A stretch of 44,418 bases of DNA from Sulfurospirillum sp. (GCA_026987955.1 JALSME010000091.1:1-44418); one strand, 5' to 3'. Shown: positions 1 to 10,370, counted from the first letter of the stretch. Translations and numbers: made by a program. Notes: a model not told the origin generated them from the sequence alone.

Positions 1-1
1 T

Positions 2-77
2 GGTCGCGTAGCTCAGTTGGTAGAGCACTACCTTGACATGGTAGTGGTCGTTGGTTCAAGTCCAATCGTGGCCACCA
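2..77 (+). tRNA. tRNA-Val (anticodon GAC)
   Basis: Cloverleaf with acceptor ggtcgcg/cgtggcc, anticodon loop ttGACat, T-loop ggttcaagtcc and encoded CCA. Confidence 0.95.
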
Positions 78-79
78 TT

Positions 80-1375
80 TTACTTTCTTTTGTCTATAAT
101 CCGTACAGCTTTCCCTTCACTTCTTTTTATGGATTTTGGTGCTACAAGTTTAACAGCAACATTTATATAAAGAGCATTAAGTAGTTCAGCTTGTATATGT
201 TTTTGTAGGCGAGTTAAATCACCTATATCATCACTCATAACATTTTCATTTAACTCAACATCGATTTCAAGTTTGTCAAGATGCCCTTTTTTATTGGCTA
301 TGATTTGGTAGTTAAGAGTTATCTCATCTACTTTTGCTAAAACATGCTCAATTTGTGAAGGAAATACATTGACACCATTTATAACAAGCATATCATCACT
401 TCTTCCAACAATACTCTCTATTTGACATAGTGTTCTTCCGCATCGACATGGAACTCTTGTTATAGATGTTATATCTCCAGTTCGGTATCTGATGATGGGA
501 AGACCTTGTTTTGTAAGAGTTGTAACTACTAGTTCACCTCTTTGTCCATCTAGTAGTACTTCACCACTTTTTGGGTCTATAATTTCTGGATAAAAGTGGT
601 CTTCATTGAAGTGAAGTAGATGAGAGTGTTTACAGCTAGATGCCACACCAGGTCCTATGATTTCAGAAAGTCCATAAACTTCATGGTAGTCAATTCCCCA
701 GATTTTAGAAATCTCATCTTTAAGACCTTCACTAGCAGGTTCTGCTCCAAAAAATCCAACTTTTAAAGAGAAGTCTTTTTGTATATCGTAGCCTTCTGCT
801 TTAGCTTTTTCTGCAAGATGGAGTGCAAAAGATGGAGTACCCGTTATTGCAGTTGCTCCAAAATCTTTTAAAAGTAGAAGTTGACGAGATGTAAAACCAG
901 TTGAGCTAGGGATTACTGCTATTTTCATACGCTCTGCAGCACTGTGAAAACCAAGTCCTCCTGTAAAAAGTCCGTAACCAGTTGCATTATGAAGAATATC
1001 TTTACATGTAAGCCCAGCCATAGTAAAAACTCTTCCCATAACTTCTGCCCATATGTCCATATCGTGTTCAGTATAGCCTACAACTGTTGGTTTTCCTGTA
1101 GTACCACTAGAACTATGCACTCTTACAATCTGATCCATTTCAACAGAAAACATACCAAAAGGGTAGTTATCTCTCAAGTTTTTTTTAGTGGTAAAGGGAA
1201 GTTTGCTTATGTCCGCAAGAGTTTTTATATCTTCTGGGTGAATACCCTCTTCTTCAAACCTTTTTTTATAAAATGGAACAAGATGAAAAACTCGTATAAG
1301 CGTCTCTTTTAGATGATTAAGTTGCCAAGTTTCTAGCTCATCTTTACTAAAACTTTCGTTTTTACTATAAATCAT
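80..1375 (-). CDS. paaK: phenylacetate-CoA ligase family protein
   Basis: VRVHSSSGTTGKPTVVGYT adenylate-forming motif, YGLSEIIGPGV, RYRTGD; about 430 aa as in PaaK. Confidence 0.9.
   Translation of the reverse strand: MIYSKNESFSKDELETWQLNHLKETLIRVFHLVPFYKKRFEEEGIHPEDIKTLADISKLPFTTKKNLRDNYPFGMFSVEMDQIVRVHSSSGTTGKPTVVGYTEHDMDIWAEVMGRVFTMAGLTCKDILHNATGYGLFTGGLGFHSAAERMKIAVIPSSTGFTSRQLLLLKDFGATAITGTPSFALHLAEKAKAEGYDIQKDFSLKVGFFGAEPASEGLKDEISKIWGIDYHEVYGLSEIIGPGVASSCKHSHLLHFNEDHFYPEIIDPKSGEVLLDGQRGELVVTTLTKQGLPIIRYRTGDITSITRVPCRCGRTLCQIESIVGRSDDMLVINGVNVFPSQIEHVLAKVDEITLNYQIIANKKGHLDKLEIDVELNENVMSDDIGDLTRLQKHIQAELLNALYINVAVKLVAPKSIKRSEGKAVRIIDKRK
1003..1010. repeat. TACATGTA core (degenerate flanks)
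   Basis: tttTACATGTAagc; encodes LTCK in paaK. Confidence 0.4.
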
Positions 1376-1383
1376 AGTTTATC

Positions 1384-1815
1384 TTACTTATAAAAGTGAC
1401 TTGCACTTACAACTTCAAGATTATCATCAAGAAGTGATTTTACTGCATCTTTAAATCTGTCTTTTTCAACACTAAATATAAAAATTCCTATATCTGACTC
1501 ATAAAAGCTGTATGTGTATTGGATATTTATATTGCTTTTTGAAAGAGAAGTTACTACCTTGTCAAAGCTACCAACAACATCGTCAATCTTAACTCCAAAG
1601 ACATCAGTAAATCTTACACTAAAGCCATTGTCTTCTAGCAAGGCCTTAGCTTTTTCTGGATTATCAACAATAGTCCTTACCAGACCAAAGTCTGTTGAAT
1701 CAGCAAGTAAAATTGACTTGATTGATATACCGTTTTTACTCAATACATGAGTAAAGTCGCTAAGTTCGCCTGTTTTGTTTTCTATGAAAACTGAAAGTTG
1801 TTTGATTGTATGCAT
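1384..1815 (-). CDS. ACT domain protein (tandem ACT)
   Basis: QLSVFIENKTGELSDFTHVLSKNGISIKSI: ACT amino-acid-binding fold pattern, 143 aa. Confidence 0.85.
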   Translation of the reverse strand: MHTIKQLSVFIENKTGELSDFTHVLSKNGISIKSILLADSTDFGLVRTIVDNPEKAKALLEDNGFSVRFTDVFGVKIDDVVGSFDKVVTSLSKSNINIQYTYSFYESDIGIFIFSVEKDRFKDAVKSLLDDNLEVVSASHFYK

Positions 1816-1816
1816 T

Positions 1817-3115
1817 TTATCTGTTTCTCCTGTCTATTACTCGTACTGCTTTTCCCATGCTTCTTTCTATACTTCTTGGCTCTACAAGTTTTATCTTTGC
1901 ATTGATGTATAGGTTATTTAGAAGTTCACTCTGTATGTCTTTTTGTATCTTCTCAAGTGCTCCTATGCTGTCCATTGGCATCTCTTCAGTTACTTCAACC
2001 ATAATCTCCAAGCTATCTAAGTAGCCTTTTTTATCCGCTATTATTTGGTAGTTTAGTGTTATTTCATCTATATTTGAAAGTACATGCTCTACTTGTGAAG
2101 GAAATACATTGACACCATTTACTATAAGCATGTCATCTGCTCTTCCCATAACACTTTTCATACGAACATGAGTTCTTCCGCATTTACAAGGAGTCTGATC
2201 GAGGCTTGTTATGTCTCCAGTCCTATACCTTATGATTGGAAGTGCCTGTTTTGTTAAGCTCGTAATCACAAGCTCACCCTTTTGCCCATACGGTAGAACC
2301 TCGCCTGTTTTGGGATCAACAATCTCAGGATAAAAATGATCTTCAAATATGTGCAGATCTCGACTTTCGCAACAGCTATTTGATACACCAGGGCCTATGA
2401 TTTCTGAAAGACCATAAATCTCGTAGTAGTCTATACCCCAAACTCTTGCCACCTCTTCTTTTAGTCCTGTACTTGTTGGTTCAGCTCCAAAAATCCCGCA
2501 TTTTAGCTTGAAGTCTTTTTTTAAATCATACCCTTCATTTAGAGCAGTTTCTGCCATATGTAGAGCAAAAGATGGAGTTGAAGTAAGTACGGTAGAGCTA
2601 AAATCTTTCATCAAAAGAAGTTGACGAGATGTAAAACCGCCTGAGCTAGGAACTACGGTTGCCCCAACAGTCTCTGCTCCATTGTGAACACCAAGACCTC
2701 CTGTAAAAAGACCATATCCGTAGGCATTGTGAACAGTGTCTTCAGAGTTTACACCACTCATAGTAAAAACTCTTGCCATTACTTCATTCCAGACATCCAT
2801 GTCTGATTTTGTATAGCCTACAACTGTTGGTTTGCCAGTTGTTCCACTTGAGCTATGGATTCTCACAACTGCATCTTGCTTAACTGCAAACATACCAAAA
2901 GGGTAGTTGTCCCTTAAATCTTGCTTTTTAGTAAAAGGGAGTTTAGATATATCTTTTATAGATTTTATATCTTCAGGTACTATTCCTATCTCTTTAAACT
3001 TTTGTTGATAGAAAGGTACAACACCATAAACTCTAGCAACCGTCTCTTTTAGTCTTTGAGTTTGCAGTTTTTCAAGTTCTAGCCTTGGAAGTGTCTCGTC
3101 TTTTGACCATATCAT
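1817..3115 (-). CDS. paaK: phenylacetate-CoA ligase family protein (paralogue)
   Basis: VRIHSSSGTTGKPTVVGYT, YGLSEIIGPGVSNSC; clearly paralogous to 80..1375. Confidence 0.9.
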   Translation of the reverse strand: MIWSKDETLPRLELEKLQTQRLKETVARVYGVVPFYQQKFKEIGIVPEDIKSIKDISKLPFTKKQDLRDNYPFGMFAVKQDAVVRIHSSSGTTGKPTVVGYTKSDMDVWNEVMARVFTMSGVNSEDTVHNAYGYGLFTGGLGVHNGAETVGATVVPSSGGFTSRQLLLMKDFSSTVLTSTPSFALHMAETALNEGYDLKKDFKLKCGIFGAEPTSTGLKEEVARVWGIDYYEIYGLSEIIGPGVSNSCCESRDLHIFEDHFYPEIVDPKTGEVLPYGQKGELVITSLTKQALPIIRYRTGDITSLDQTPCKCGRTHVRMKSVMGRADDMLIVNGVNVFPSQVEHVLSNIDEITLNYQIIADKKGYLDSLEIMVEVTEEMPMDSIGALEKIQKDIQSELLNNLYINAKIKLVEPRSIERSMGKAVRVIDRRNR

Positions 3116-3117
3116 AG

Positions 3118-3651
3118 CTATATGTCCCTCGCATCTTCGATAGCTTGGTGTAGAACTTCTATATTTTTAGGAGCCATTTTTGCATTCATCTGTGTGATTG
3201 CCTCTTCTATTTCGTTCACAGAGAAAGGAAAATGAGGGTCACGAGCTAGAGTAATACCAAGCATATAAACATTGAGAGCCTGTATAGGAAACTCTTTTTT
3301 TCTAGCTTTAGCAAAAGCATCTATCTTGATAGTTTCATACTCAATATCAGGAAATTTACTATCGGCATTGACGATGATAGTACCTTCACCTTTTTTGAGG
3401 TATTGTATGTTTCTAAGCCCCTCATTGCCCTCAAGTGCAATTAGCAAATCAGCCTGTCCTTGGTCAATTGCAGGTGAGTGAAAATCTCCAACTTTAACAT
3501 AGCAAGATACAGATCCACCTCTTTGGCTCATACCGTGGTTTTCAGTACCTAAACATTTTTGATCTTTAAGACCAGCTGCAATACTAAGAACTTTTACAAG
3601 AAAAACTGCACCTTGACCACCAATACCCGCTATAACTACTTGATATTTCAT
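3118..3651 (-). CDS. iorB: indolepyruvate ferredoxin oxidoreductase beta subunit
   Basis: VVIAGIGGQGAVFLVKVLSIAAGL and ENHGMSQRGGSV typical of 2-oxoacid oxidoreductase gamma/IorB. Confidence 0.9.
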   Translation of the reverse strand: MKYQVVIAGIGGQGAVFLVKVLSIAAGLKDQKCLGTENHGMSQRGGSVSCYVKVGDFHSPAIDQGQADLLIALEGNEGLRNIQYLKKGEGTIIVNADSKFPDIEYETIKIDAFAKARKKEFPIQALNVYMLGITLARDPHFPFSVNEIEEAITQMNAKMAPKNIEVLHQAIEDARDI

Positions 3652-3742
3652 TTAACTGTCTCCTTTAACTTAAGCGAAGCCCAAGTTAAATTCCTCGCAC
3701 TAAAGCACGAAGCAAGACTTCTGTAATTATTTGTTAATATTT

Positions 3743-5551
3743 TCACTTTTTTACCTCCACAAAAGCATCTGTTGGACATACATCATCCAAACAAGCAGCA
3801 CAACCTATACACAAGAAAGGATCTATCTCAATCTTGTGGTCTTCGTTATACGACATTGGCGGACATTTGTATTGAGTAGTACAGATATCACATGCGACAC
3901 ACTTGTCTTGGTCAACCTCTGCAAATACATGAGGAAGTTTTTCAGGAGCTCTCTCTTTATCTAAAACACAAAACTCTCTTACTATAGCAACCACTGGTCC
4001 CGTTGCCTCTGCATATTTTGCTTTTATCTCTTTCATAAATTCTATAGTTTTGTCAACATTTGGAGTATAATCATACTCATAACACTCAGCTCCACAACCC
4101 TCAACTACTTTTTTGATATCTATTTTGTTTGGATTTTCTCTCTCTGGAGTCTTTTGGCGACCCGTCATAGCTGTTGTTGAGTTATCTAAAATAACAAGTA
4201 TAAACTTGTGGTTTTGATAAACAGCATTTAGTAAAGGAGAAACACCAGAGTGCATAAATGTGCTATCGCCTATACTTGCAACGACTGTTTTACTTGGATC
4301 AGCCACGCTAAAACCACTAGCCATGGAGACAGATGCACCCATACATAAAACAGTGTCGATTGCACCTTGGTTAAGAGCAAGTGTATAACACCCTATATCA
4401 GATGGATAGATCGATTTTTTCTTTTTAAACACTTTCATAATAGCATAGTAAACATCCCTATGAGGACAACCAGGGCATAGGTTTGGCGGACGAACAGGTA
4501 GCTCATCTGCATACTTTTCACTCTTGTAAAACTCATTTTTTTCTATAAGTCCAGCATTTGAAAAGGCCATGAGAACTTTATCTTTTGTAAACTCATCAAT
4601 TTTGTGTACATCATTTGTGAGTTTTCCATGAAGTTTTGGTGAACTAAGTTGCTCTTCTATGCAAGGGTACGGTTCTTCAAAGACTATTACTTTTTCATAG
4701 TTTTCAAAAAGTGCTTCTATCTTCTCTTTTGGAAGAGGGTAGGGCATATCAAACTTTAGTACATCTGCTTCGAGTTTCATCTCTTCAAGAGCCTCTTTTA
4801 CATAGCCATCACCAGTTCCACTTGTCAAGCAGAGAGTTTTTGCTCCTTTGAGTGTTTTAACTCTTGGTGCGATTAGCTCAGTCCAGTTGTACTCTTTGAT
4901 AGCTTCAAGCCTTTCAAATTGCTCTAGTCCTTGTCTAAATCTTCCTGCAGGAGGAACTGCCGCCCATCTTGAAATCTCCCTTTGAAACTCACCTTTTGCA
5001 GGGTTGAATTCTAGTTTATCATCTACCTCACAAATCTCTCTAGCATGACATACTCGCATAACAGGACGAAGCATAGTAACCGTTTCAAACTTATGAGATA
5101 TCTCAAGTCCTAGCTTGACCATGTCATAAGCCTCTTGAGGAGTTGCAGGATCTAAAACTGGTATCTTGGCAAACTTTGCAAAACTTCTGCTATCTTGTTC
5201 TGTCTGAGAAGAGTGAAAACCAGGGTCATCTGCAGCGATCATAAGCATAGCACCCTTTAATCCTATATAAGAAGCACTCATAAGAGCATCACTTGCTACA
5301 TTGAGCCCTACTTGCTTCATGGTAGCACAGGTAGTTCTTCCAGCGATTGCACCAGCATAGGCTACTTCAAAACCAACTTTTTCATTGGTCGCCCACTCAG
5401 AGTAGGCTTCAACTTTAAATTTATTTTTAAACTTTTGAAAGTTTCCTATAATCTCACTTGATGGGGTACCTGGATAACCTGATATCATATCTACATTAGC
5501 ATGGATTAAAGCTAGTGCGATAGCATCATTTCCCATTAAAATATCTTTCAC
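3743..5551 (-). CDS. iorA: indolepyruvate ferredoxin oxidoreductase alpha subunit
   Basis: 602 aa; GYPGTPSSEI, TPP-binding GDSTFMHSG..LLNAVYQ, C-terminal CVACDICTTQYKCP and CIGCAACLDDVCP ferredoxin clusters. Confidence 0.92.
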   Translation of the reverse strand: MKDILMGNDAIALALIHANVDMISGYPGTPSSEIIGNFQKFKNKFKVEAYSEWATNEKVGFEVAYAGAIAGRTTCATMKQVGLNVASDALMSASYIGLKGAMLMIAADDPGFHSSQTEQDSRSFAKFAKIPVLDPATPQEAYDMVKLGLEISHKFETVTMLRPVMRVCHAREICEVDDKLEFNPAKGEFQREISRWAAVPPAGRFRQGLEQFERLEAIKEYNWTELIAPRVKTLKGAKTLCLTSGTGDGYVKEALEEMKLEADVLKFDMPYPLPKEKIEALFENYEKVIVFEEPYPCIEEQLSSPKLHGKLTNDVHKIDEFTKDKVLMAFSNAGLIEKNEFYKSEKYADELPVRPPNLCPGCPHRDVYYAIMKVFKKKKSIYPSDIGCYTLALNQGAIDTVLCMGASVSMASGFSVADPSKTVVASIGDSTFMHSGVSPLLNAVYQNHKFILVILDNSTTAMTGRQKTPERENPNKIDIKKVVEGCGAECYEYDYTPNVDKTIEFMKEIKAKYAEATGPVVAIVREFCVLDKERAPEKLPHVFAEVDQDKCVACDICTTQYKCPPMSYNEDHKIEIDPFLCIGCAACLDDVCPTDAFVEVKK

Positions 5552-5922
5552 AACATGTCTCCTTTTAAAGGAAGTGAATTCCTTAAAAGTTCTTCTTATT
5601 AAGCTTATGTAATCTACAAAGTCAAAAAAGAAGAACTTATTGTTAATTTTGATCTAATTTTAAGAGTAGGAAATTTATGTTTATAATTTCCTTATATTTG
5701 TTAAAAAAGTACCTTTATATCATCATTTGTAACAATTTAGCACTATTAAAATAAGAGTAAAATAGTCCTATTTTTGTGTTTAGTTTTGAAATAAATAACT
5801 ATATATTTTATTTAAGAAACTCATTTAAAAGCAAGATTAAAGATAAAATTCACTACTTTAGAATATCAAAATGAGAGTGGATAGATGCCACGAGGTTTTG
5901 TAAAACTTTAGGAGATTATGTA

Positions 5923-7068
5923 ATGGTAAAAAATTTTACTTTAAGAGCGTTGGCTCTAATGTTTATTTCAAGTTTTATAATACTAAGTGCAAGTACTATA
6001 AAAATAGGTGCGATAGTTGCAGCAACGGGACCAGCTTCATTTTTGGGAGATCCTGAGCTTAAAACTCTACAACACTATGTCAAAAAGATCAATGATGCAG
6101 GTGGAGTAAATGGGCAGATGATAGAGCTAATTCACTATGACACAGGTGCAAGTCCTAAAAAAGCAGTGACTTTTACAAAAAGATTGATAAATCAAGATAA
6201 AGTAGTAGCTATCATTGGACCATCTACAAGTGGTGAGACTATGGCTATATTGAAGTTTGTAAAAAAAGCAAAGATTCCTTTAATCTCTATGGCAGGAGCA
6301 GTGGCTATCATAGACCCTGTAAAGCCTTATGTGTTTAAGATAGTAGCAACTGATAGAATGGCATGTGAAAAAGTAATGGCAGATTTGAAGAAAAGAAATC
6401 TTACAAACTTAGCTCTTATCTCAGGAAGTGGTGGATTTGGTAAGTCTATGAGAAAGCAGTGTAAAGCGGTTGCTCCAAAGTTTGGCATCAAAATCGTTGC
6501 TGATGAGACATATGGCAAAAAAGATTCAGATATGACTTCACAGCTTCTTAAGATAAAAAACAACAAAGATGTTCAGGTTGTTTTAAATCCAGGTTTTGGA
6601 CAAGGGCCAGCGATTGTAACAAAAAACTATGCACAACTTAAGATAAAACATCCACTTTATCAGTCTCATGGTGTAGCTTCAAAGAAGTATATTGAGATTG
6701 CAGGAAAGTCTTCAGAGGGCGTAAGAGTTGTTGCTCCACCAGTTGTAGTAGCCGATAAGCTTGATGATTCAGTTGCAAACAAAAAAGTAGCACTTGCATA
6801 TAAAAATGAGTATGAAAAAACTTTTAATTCACAAGTATCAAGTTTTGGTGGGCATGCTTATGATTCACTTTATATCATTGTAAATGCTATAAAAAGAGCA
6901 GGTTCAACAAACCCAATGAAAATCAGAGATGAGATTGAAAAAACCCAAGGATTTGAGGGAGTTGATGGAGTAGTAAATCTTAGCCCAACAGATCACTTAG
7001 GACTAGATACAAAGACAGGTATGATTATGCTTGAGATTAGAAATGGTGACTGGACAATAGTAAAGTAA
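5923..7068 (+). CDS. branched-chain/aromatic amino-acid type ABC transporter substrate-binding protein
   Basis: Signal peptide then IKIGAIVAATGPASFLGDPE..; LivJ-like periplasmic protein. Confidence 0.88.
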   Translation: MVKNFTLRALALMFISSFIILSASTIKIGAIVAATGPASFLGDPELKTLQHYVKKINDAGGVNGQMIELIHYDTGASPKKAVTFTKRLINQDKVVAIIGPSTSGETMAILKFVKKAKIPLISMAGAVAIIDPVKPYVFKIVATDRMACEKVMADLKKRNLTNLALISGSGGFGKSMRKQCKAVAPKFGIKIVADETYGKKDSDMTSQLLKIKNNKDVQVVLNPGFGQGPAIVTKNYAQLKIKHPLYQSHGVASKKYIEIAGKSSEGVRVVAPPVVVADKLDDSVANKKVALAYKNEYEKTFNSQVSSFGGHAYDSLYIIVNAIKRAGSTNPMKIRDEIEKTQGFEGVDGVVNLSPTDHLGLDTKTGMIMLEIRNGDWTIVK

Positions 7069-7071
7069 ATC

Positions 7072-7941
7072 ATGATTGAACTATTTGGTTACTTGCTCTC
7101 AGGAGTTACAGTTGGATTTATATATACACTTGTAGGGCTTGGTTTTACGGTTATATATAACTCTAGCGGGATTATAAACTTTTCTCAAGGAGAGTTTGTG
7201 ATGGCAGGTGGTATGTCTACTGTGTTTCTTATATACGCAGGACTACCACTTGGTGTCTCTTTTGTTTTGGCAATTATGATTACATCTATGATAGGGATAT
7301 TGCTTTACAAGCTTATATCGTTTTCTCGTGATAGCTCACAAATATCTCTTATCATTCTCACTTTAGGATTTGCTATATTTTTAAGAGGTTTAGCTCAGAT
7401 TATATTTGATAAGCAACTTCACACTATGCCATCTTTTGTTGGCGAGGGTGCTTTTGAGATATTTGAAACTACTATATCGTATCAAGCTGTACTTATCATC
7501 ATAGTTGCTAGTACTATTGTTGTCTCTTTGTATCTATTTTTTCAAAAAACAAAGACAGGTCAGGCAATGGTAGCCGCATCAAACAATGTAGATGCTGCAA
7601 AACTTATGGGAATCAACATAAAAAAGATACTTATGCTAAACTTTGCTATATCAGCAGTTATAGCTTCTATTGGTGGAATTTTACTTACACCAATTACCTC
7701 AACAAACTATGAAGTAGGTATCATGCTTGGGCTCAAAGGCTTTTGTGCAGCTATTATAGGAGGACTTGGTACTCCTTTTGGAGCAGTTGCTGGAGGTTTG
7801 GTTCTTGGTATACTAGAGTCTTTGGTTGCAGGTTATGTATCTAGTGAGTACAAAGATGCAGTTGCATTTGTAGTTCTTTTGGCGATTCTATTTTTTATGC
7901 CAGGTGGGATTTTTGGCAATCTAAAATCTCAAAGGGTATAA
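7072..7941 (+). CDS. livH: LIV-type ABC transporter permease
   Basis: GLGFTVIYNSSGIINFSQGEFVMAGGM: LivH signature. Confidence 0.9.
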   Translation: MIELFGYLLSGVTVGFIYTLVGLGFTVIYNSSGIINFSQGEFVMAGGMSTVFLIYAGLPLGVSFVLAIMITSMIGILLYKLISFSRDSSQISLIILTLGFAIFLRGLAQIIFDKQLHTMPSFVGEGAFEIFETTISYQAVLIIIVASTIVVSLYLFFQKTKTGQAMVAASNNVDAAKLMGINIKKILMLNFAISAVIASIGGILLTPITSTNYEVGIMLGLKGFCAAIIGGLGTPFGAVAGGLVLGILESLVAGYVSSEYKDAVAFVVLLAILFFMPGGIFGNLKSQRV

Positions 7942-7942
7942 G

Positions 7943-8899
7943 ATGTTAAAAAAATACAACATAAATGCTCAGATAATATTTTTAACAGTAGTCTTAATGA
8001 TAATCCCATTTTTCTTTGAAAATGATTTTTACTATGAGATAGCAATTCTTTCTATGCTTAATGCACTGATTGTTATAGGTCTAAACCTTCTTATGGGGTA
8101 TGCTGGTCAAGTTAGTCTAGGTCATGGTGCTTTTGCAGGACTTGGTGCATATATATCGGTTGTGTTAAGTACAACTTATGGGCTAAATCCTCTTCTTAGT
8201 ATATTTATATCTGTAACTATTATGGCTCTCTTGTCATTTCTTATTTCAAAGCCAATTTTGAAGCTAAAAGGGCACTATTTGGCTATGGCAACTTTAGGAA
8301 TTGGGATTATTATAAGTATTGTTCTTGAAGTAGAAGAGGAGTTTACTGGAGGAAGCGACGGTATGAGCGTAGATAGCTTCGTTGTTTTTGGTTATGAGTT
8401 TAGTGATAGTACTGCTTGGTATGTGCTGTGTGCTGTTTTACTTGTTTTTACTATATGGGCATTTGAAAACTTGATAAACTCGCCTTTTGGAAGACTTCTT
8501 CGCTCTATCCACGATAGTGAAAAAGCAGCGAATAGTGTAGGGATTGATGTTTCGTACTATAAAAGCATAGTTTTTGTTATATCGGTTGTTATAGCTACAA
8601 TTGCTGGAAGTTTATATGCTTTTTTCTCTGGGTTTATATCTCCTCAGGAGGCGTCTTTTTCTCACTCTATTGAGCTAGTTGTTATGGTGGTGCTTGGTGG
8701 ACTTGGAAGAGTTTATGGGGCACTTTTTGGAGCTGTTATATTGACAGTACTTCCTCAACTGCTTACATCTTTTGAAGATTATGAGACTTTAGTTTTTGGT
8801 TGTATTATCATTGCTGTTATGATATTTATGCCAAAAGGGATTGCATCTCTTTTTGATAATATTTTGAAAAAAAAGGAGCAAAATAGTGCTTCAAGTTAG
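7943..8899 (+). CDS. livM: LIV-type ABC transporter permease
   Basis: LNLLMGYAGQVSLGHGAFAGLGAY: LivM signature. Confidence 0.9.
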   Translation: MLKKYNINAQIIFLTVVLMIIPFFFENDFYYEIAILSMLNALIVIGLNLLMGYAGQVSLGHGAFAGLGAYISVVLSTTYGLNPLLSIFISVTIMALLSFLISKPILKLKGHYLAMATLGIGIIISIVLEVEEEFTGGSDGMSVDSFVVFGYEFSDSTAWYVLCAVLLVFTIWAFENLINSPFGRLLRSIHDSEKAANSVGIDVSYYKSIVFVISVVIATIAGSLYAFFSGFISPQEASFSHSIELVVMVVLGGLGRVYGALFGAVILTVLPQLLTSFEDYETLVFGCIIIAVMIFMPKGIASLFDNILKKKEQNSASS

Positions 8900-9653
8900 C
8901 AGTGTTACTAAACAGTTTGGTGGATTAAAAGCAGTTGATGAGCTTAGCTTCAATGTTAAAAAAGGTACGATTCACTCAATTATAGGACCAAATGGTGCAG
9001 GAAAAACAACTCTTGTCAATATGATAACAGGTGTTTATAAAGTAGACTCAGGAACAGTTTTTTTAGATGGTGGAGATATAACAAACCTTGCAACTAACAA
9101 GTTAGTACATCGTGGAATATGCCGTACTTTTCAGCACCTAGAAATCTGTGGAAACCTAACCGTTATAGAAAATGTTATGTTAGGTTTTGATAAGTATATG
9201 GATAAAAATATCTTGAGATCATGCTTTAGAGCCAAGTCTATACTAGAGGATGAAAAGAGATACCTAAAAAGAGGCATGCATCTTTTAGATCTTATAGGCT
9301 TAGCTGATTTTGCAAATAAAGAGGCAAAAAATCTATCTTATGGAATTTTAAAAAAACTTGAAATCATAAGAGCCTTAGCAACCACACCTGAACTTATGCT
9401 TTTAGATGAGCCAGTAGCAGGACTCAATCCAAAAGAGACAGAAGAGGTTTCGGAGCTTATACAAACAGTTGTAGCCGATGAGGTTACAGTTTTGCTTGTG
9501 GAGCATGATATGAAGATGATTATGAAGATTTCAGACCATATAACGGTGATGAATTTTGGTAAAAAACTAGCAGAGGGTACACCAAAAGATGTTGTAAACA
9601 ACGAAGAGGTTATAAAAGCATATCTAGGAAGTGGGGCACTAAGTGGAAGATAA
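8886..9653 (+). CDS. livG: LIV-type ABC transporter ATP-binding protein
   Basis: Walker A GPNGAGKTT, LSYG, Walker B LMLLDEPVAGLNP. Confidence 0.9.
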   Translation: MLQVSSVTKQFGGLKAVDELSFNVKKGTIHSIIGPNGAGKTTLVNMITGVYKVDSGTVFLDGGDITNLATNKLVHRGICRTFQHLEICGNLTVIENVMLGFDKYMDKNILRSCFRAKSILEDEKRYLKRGMHLLDLIGLADFANKEAKNLSYGILKKLEIIRALATTPELMLLDEPVAGLNPKETEEVSELIQTVVADEVTVLLVEHDMKMIMKISDHITVMNFGKKLAEGTPKDVVNNEEVIKAYLGSGALSGR

Positions 9654-10356
9654 TATACTAAAAATAGAAAATTTGAGTTGTAACTATAGCCAGATAATTG
9701 CCCTTGAAAACATAAGCCTAGAGATAAACAAAGGCGAAATAGTCTCACTAATAGGAGCAAATGGAGCAGGTAAAACGACACTCCTTAGAACTATAAGTGC
9801 TCTAAACAAACCAAAAAATGGAAAGATTTTTTTTGAAAATAAAGATATAACAAAACTAGATTCAGACAAAAGAGTAGGACTTGGAATCGCCCAAGTTCCA
9901 GAAGGAAGAGGGCTTTTTACCATCTTAAGTGTTGAGCAGAATTTGAAACTTGGAGCATACAGTAGAAAAGAGAAAGACCTAACCAAAGAGTTAGAGTATG
10001 TTTATGATAAGTTTCCAATTCTAAGAGAGAAAAAAGACGACTATGCAGGAACACTCTCAGGAGGACAGCAGCAGATGGTTGCAGTAGGACGGGCTTTGAT
10101 GAGCAAGCCAAAACTTCTTCTGCTAGATGAGCCTAGTATGGGACTTGCGCCGATAATCGTAGAAGAGATTTTTGATGTTATTACAACCCTAAGAGATATA
10201 GGAACTACTATATTTGTAGTAGAACAAAATGCATTTTTAGCACTTAGTATCTCCGATAGAGCATATGTTTTAGAAAACGGCAGAGTAGCTATAAGTGGAA
10301 GATCCAAAGAGATGCTAAATGACAGTAGAGTAAAAGAGGCTTATTTAGGGGCTTGA
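9643..10356 (+). CDS. livF: LIV-type ABC transporter ATP-binding protein
   Basis: GANGAGKTTLLRTISAL, LSGGQQQMVAVGRALMSKPKLLLLDEPSMGLAP. Confidence 0.92.
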   Translation: MEDNILKIENLSCNYSQIIALENISLEINKGEIVSLIGANGAGKTTLLRTISALNKPKNGKIFFENKDITKLDSDKRVGLGIAQVPEGRGLFTILSVEQNLKLGAYSRKEKDLTKELEYVYDKFPILREKKDDYAGTLSGGQQQMVAVGRALMSKPKLLLLDEPSMGLAPIIVEEIFDVITTLRDIGTTIFVVEQNAFLALSISDRAYVLENGRVAISGRSKEMLNDSRVKEAYLGA

Positions 10357-10370
10357 TTTTACTTACCTCT

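Noticed and set aside
944-1312. Plus-strand ORF opposite paaK
   Set aside because: Antisense to a well-supported CDS with clear family motifs; no recognisable protein features. The same applies to the other overlapping antisense ORFs in the track.
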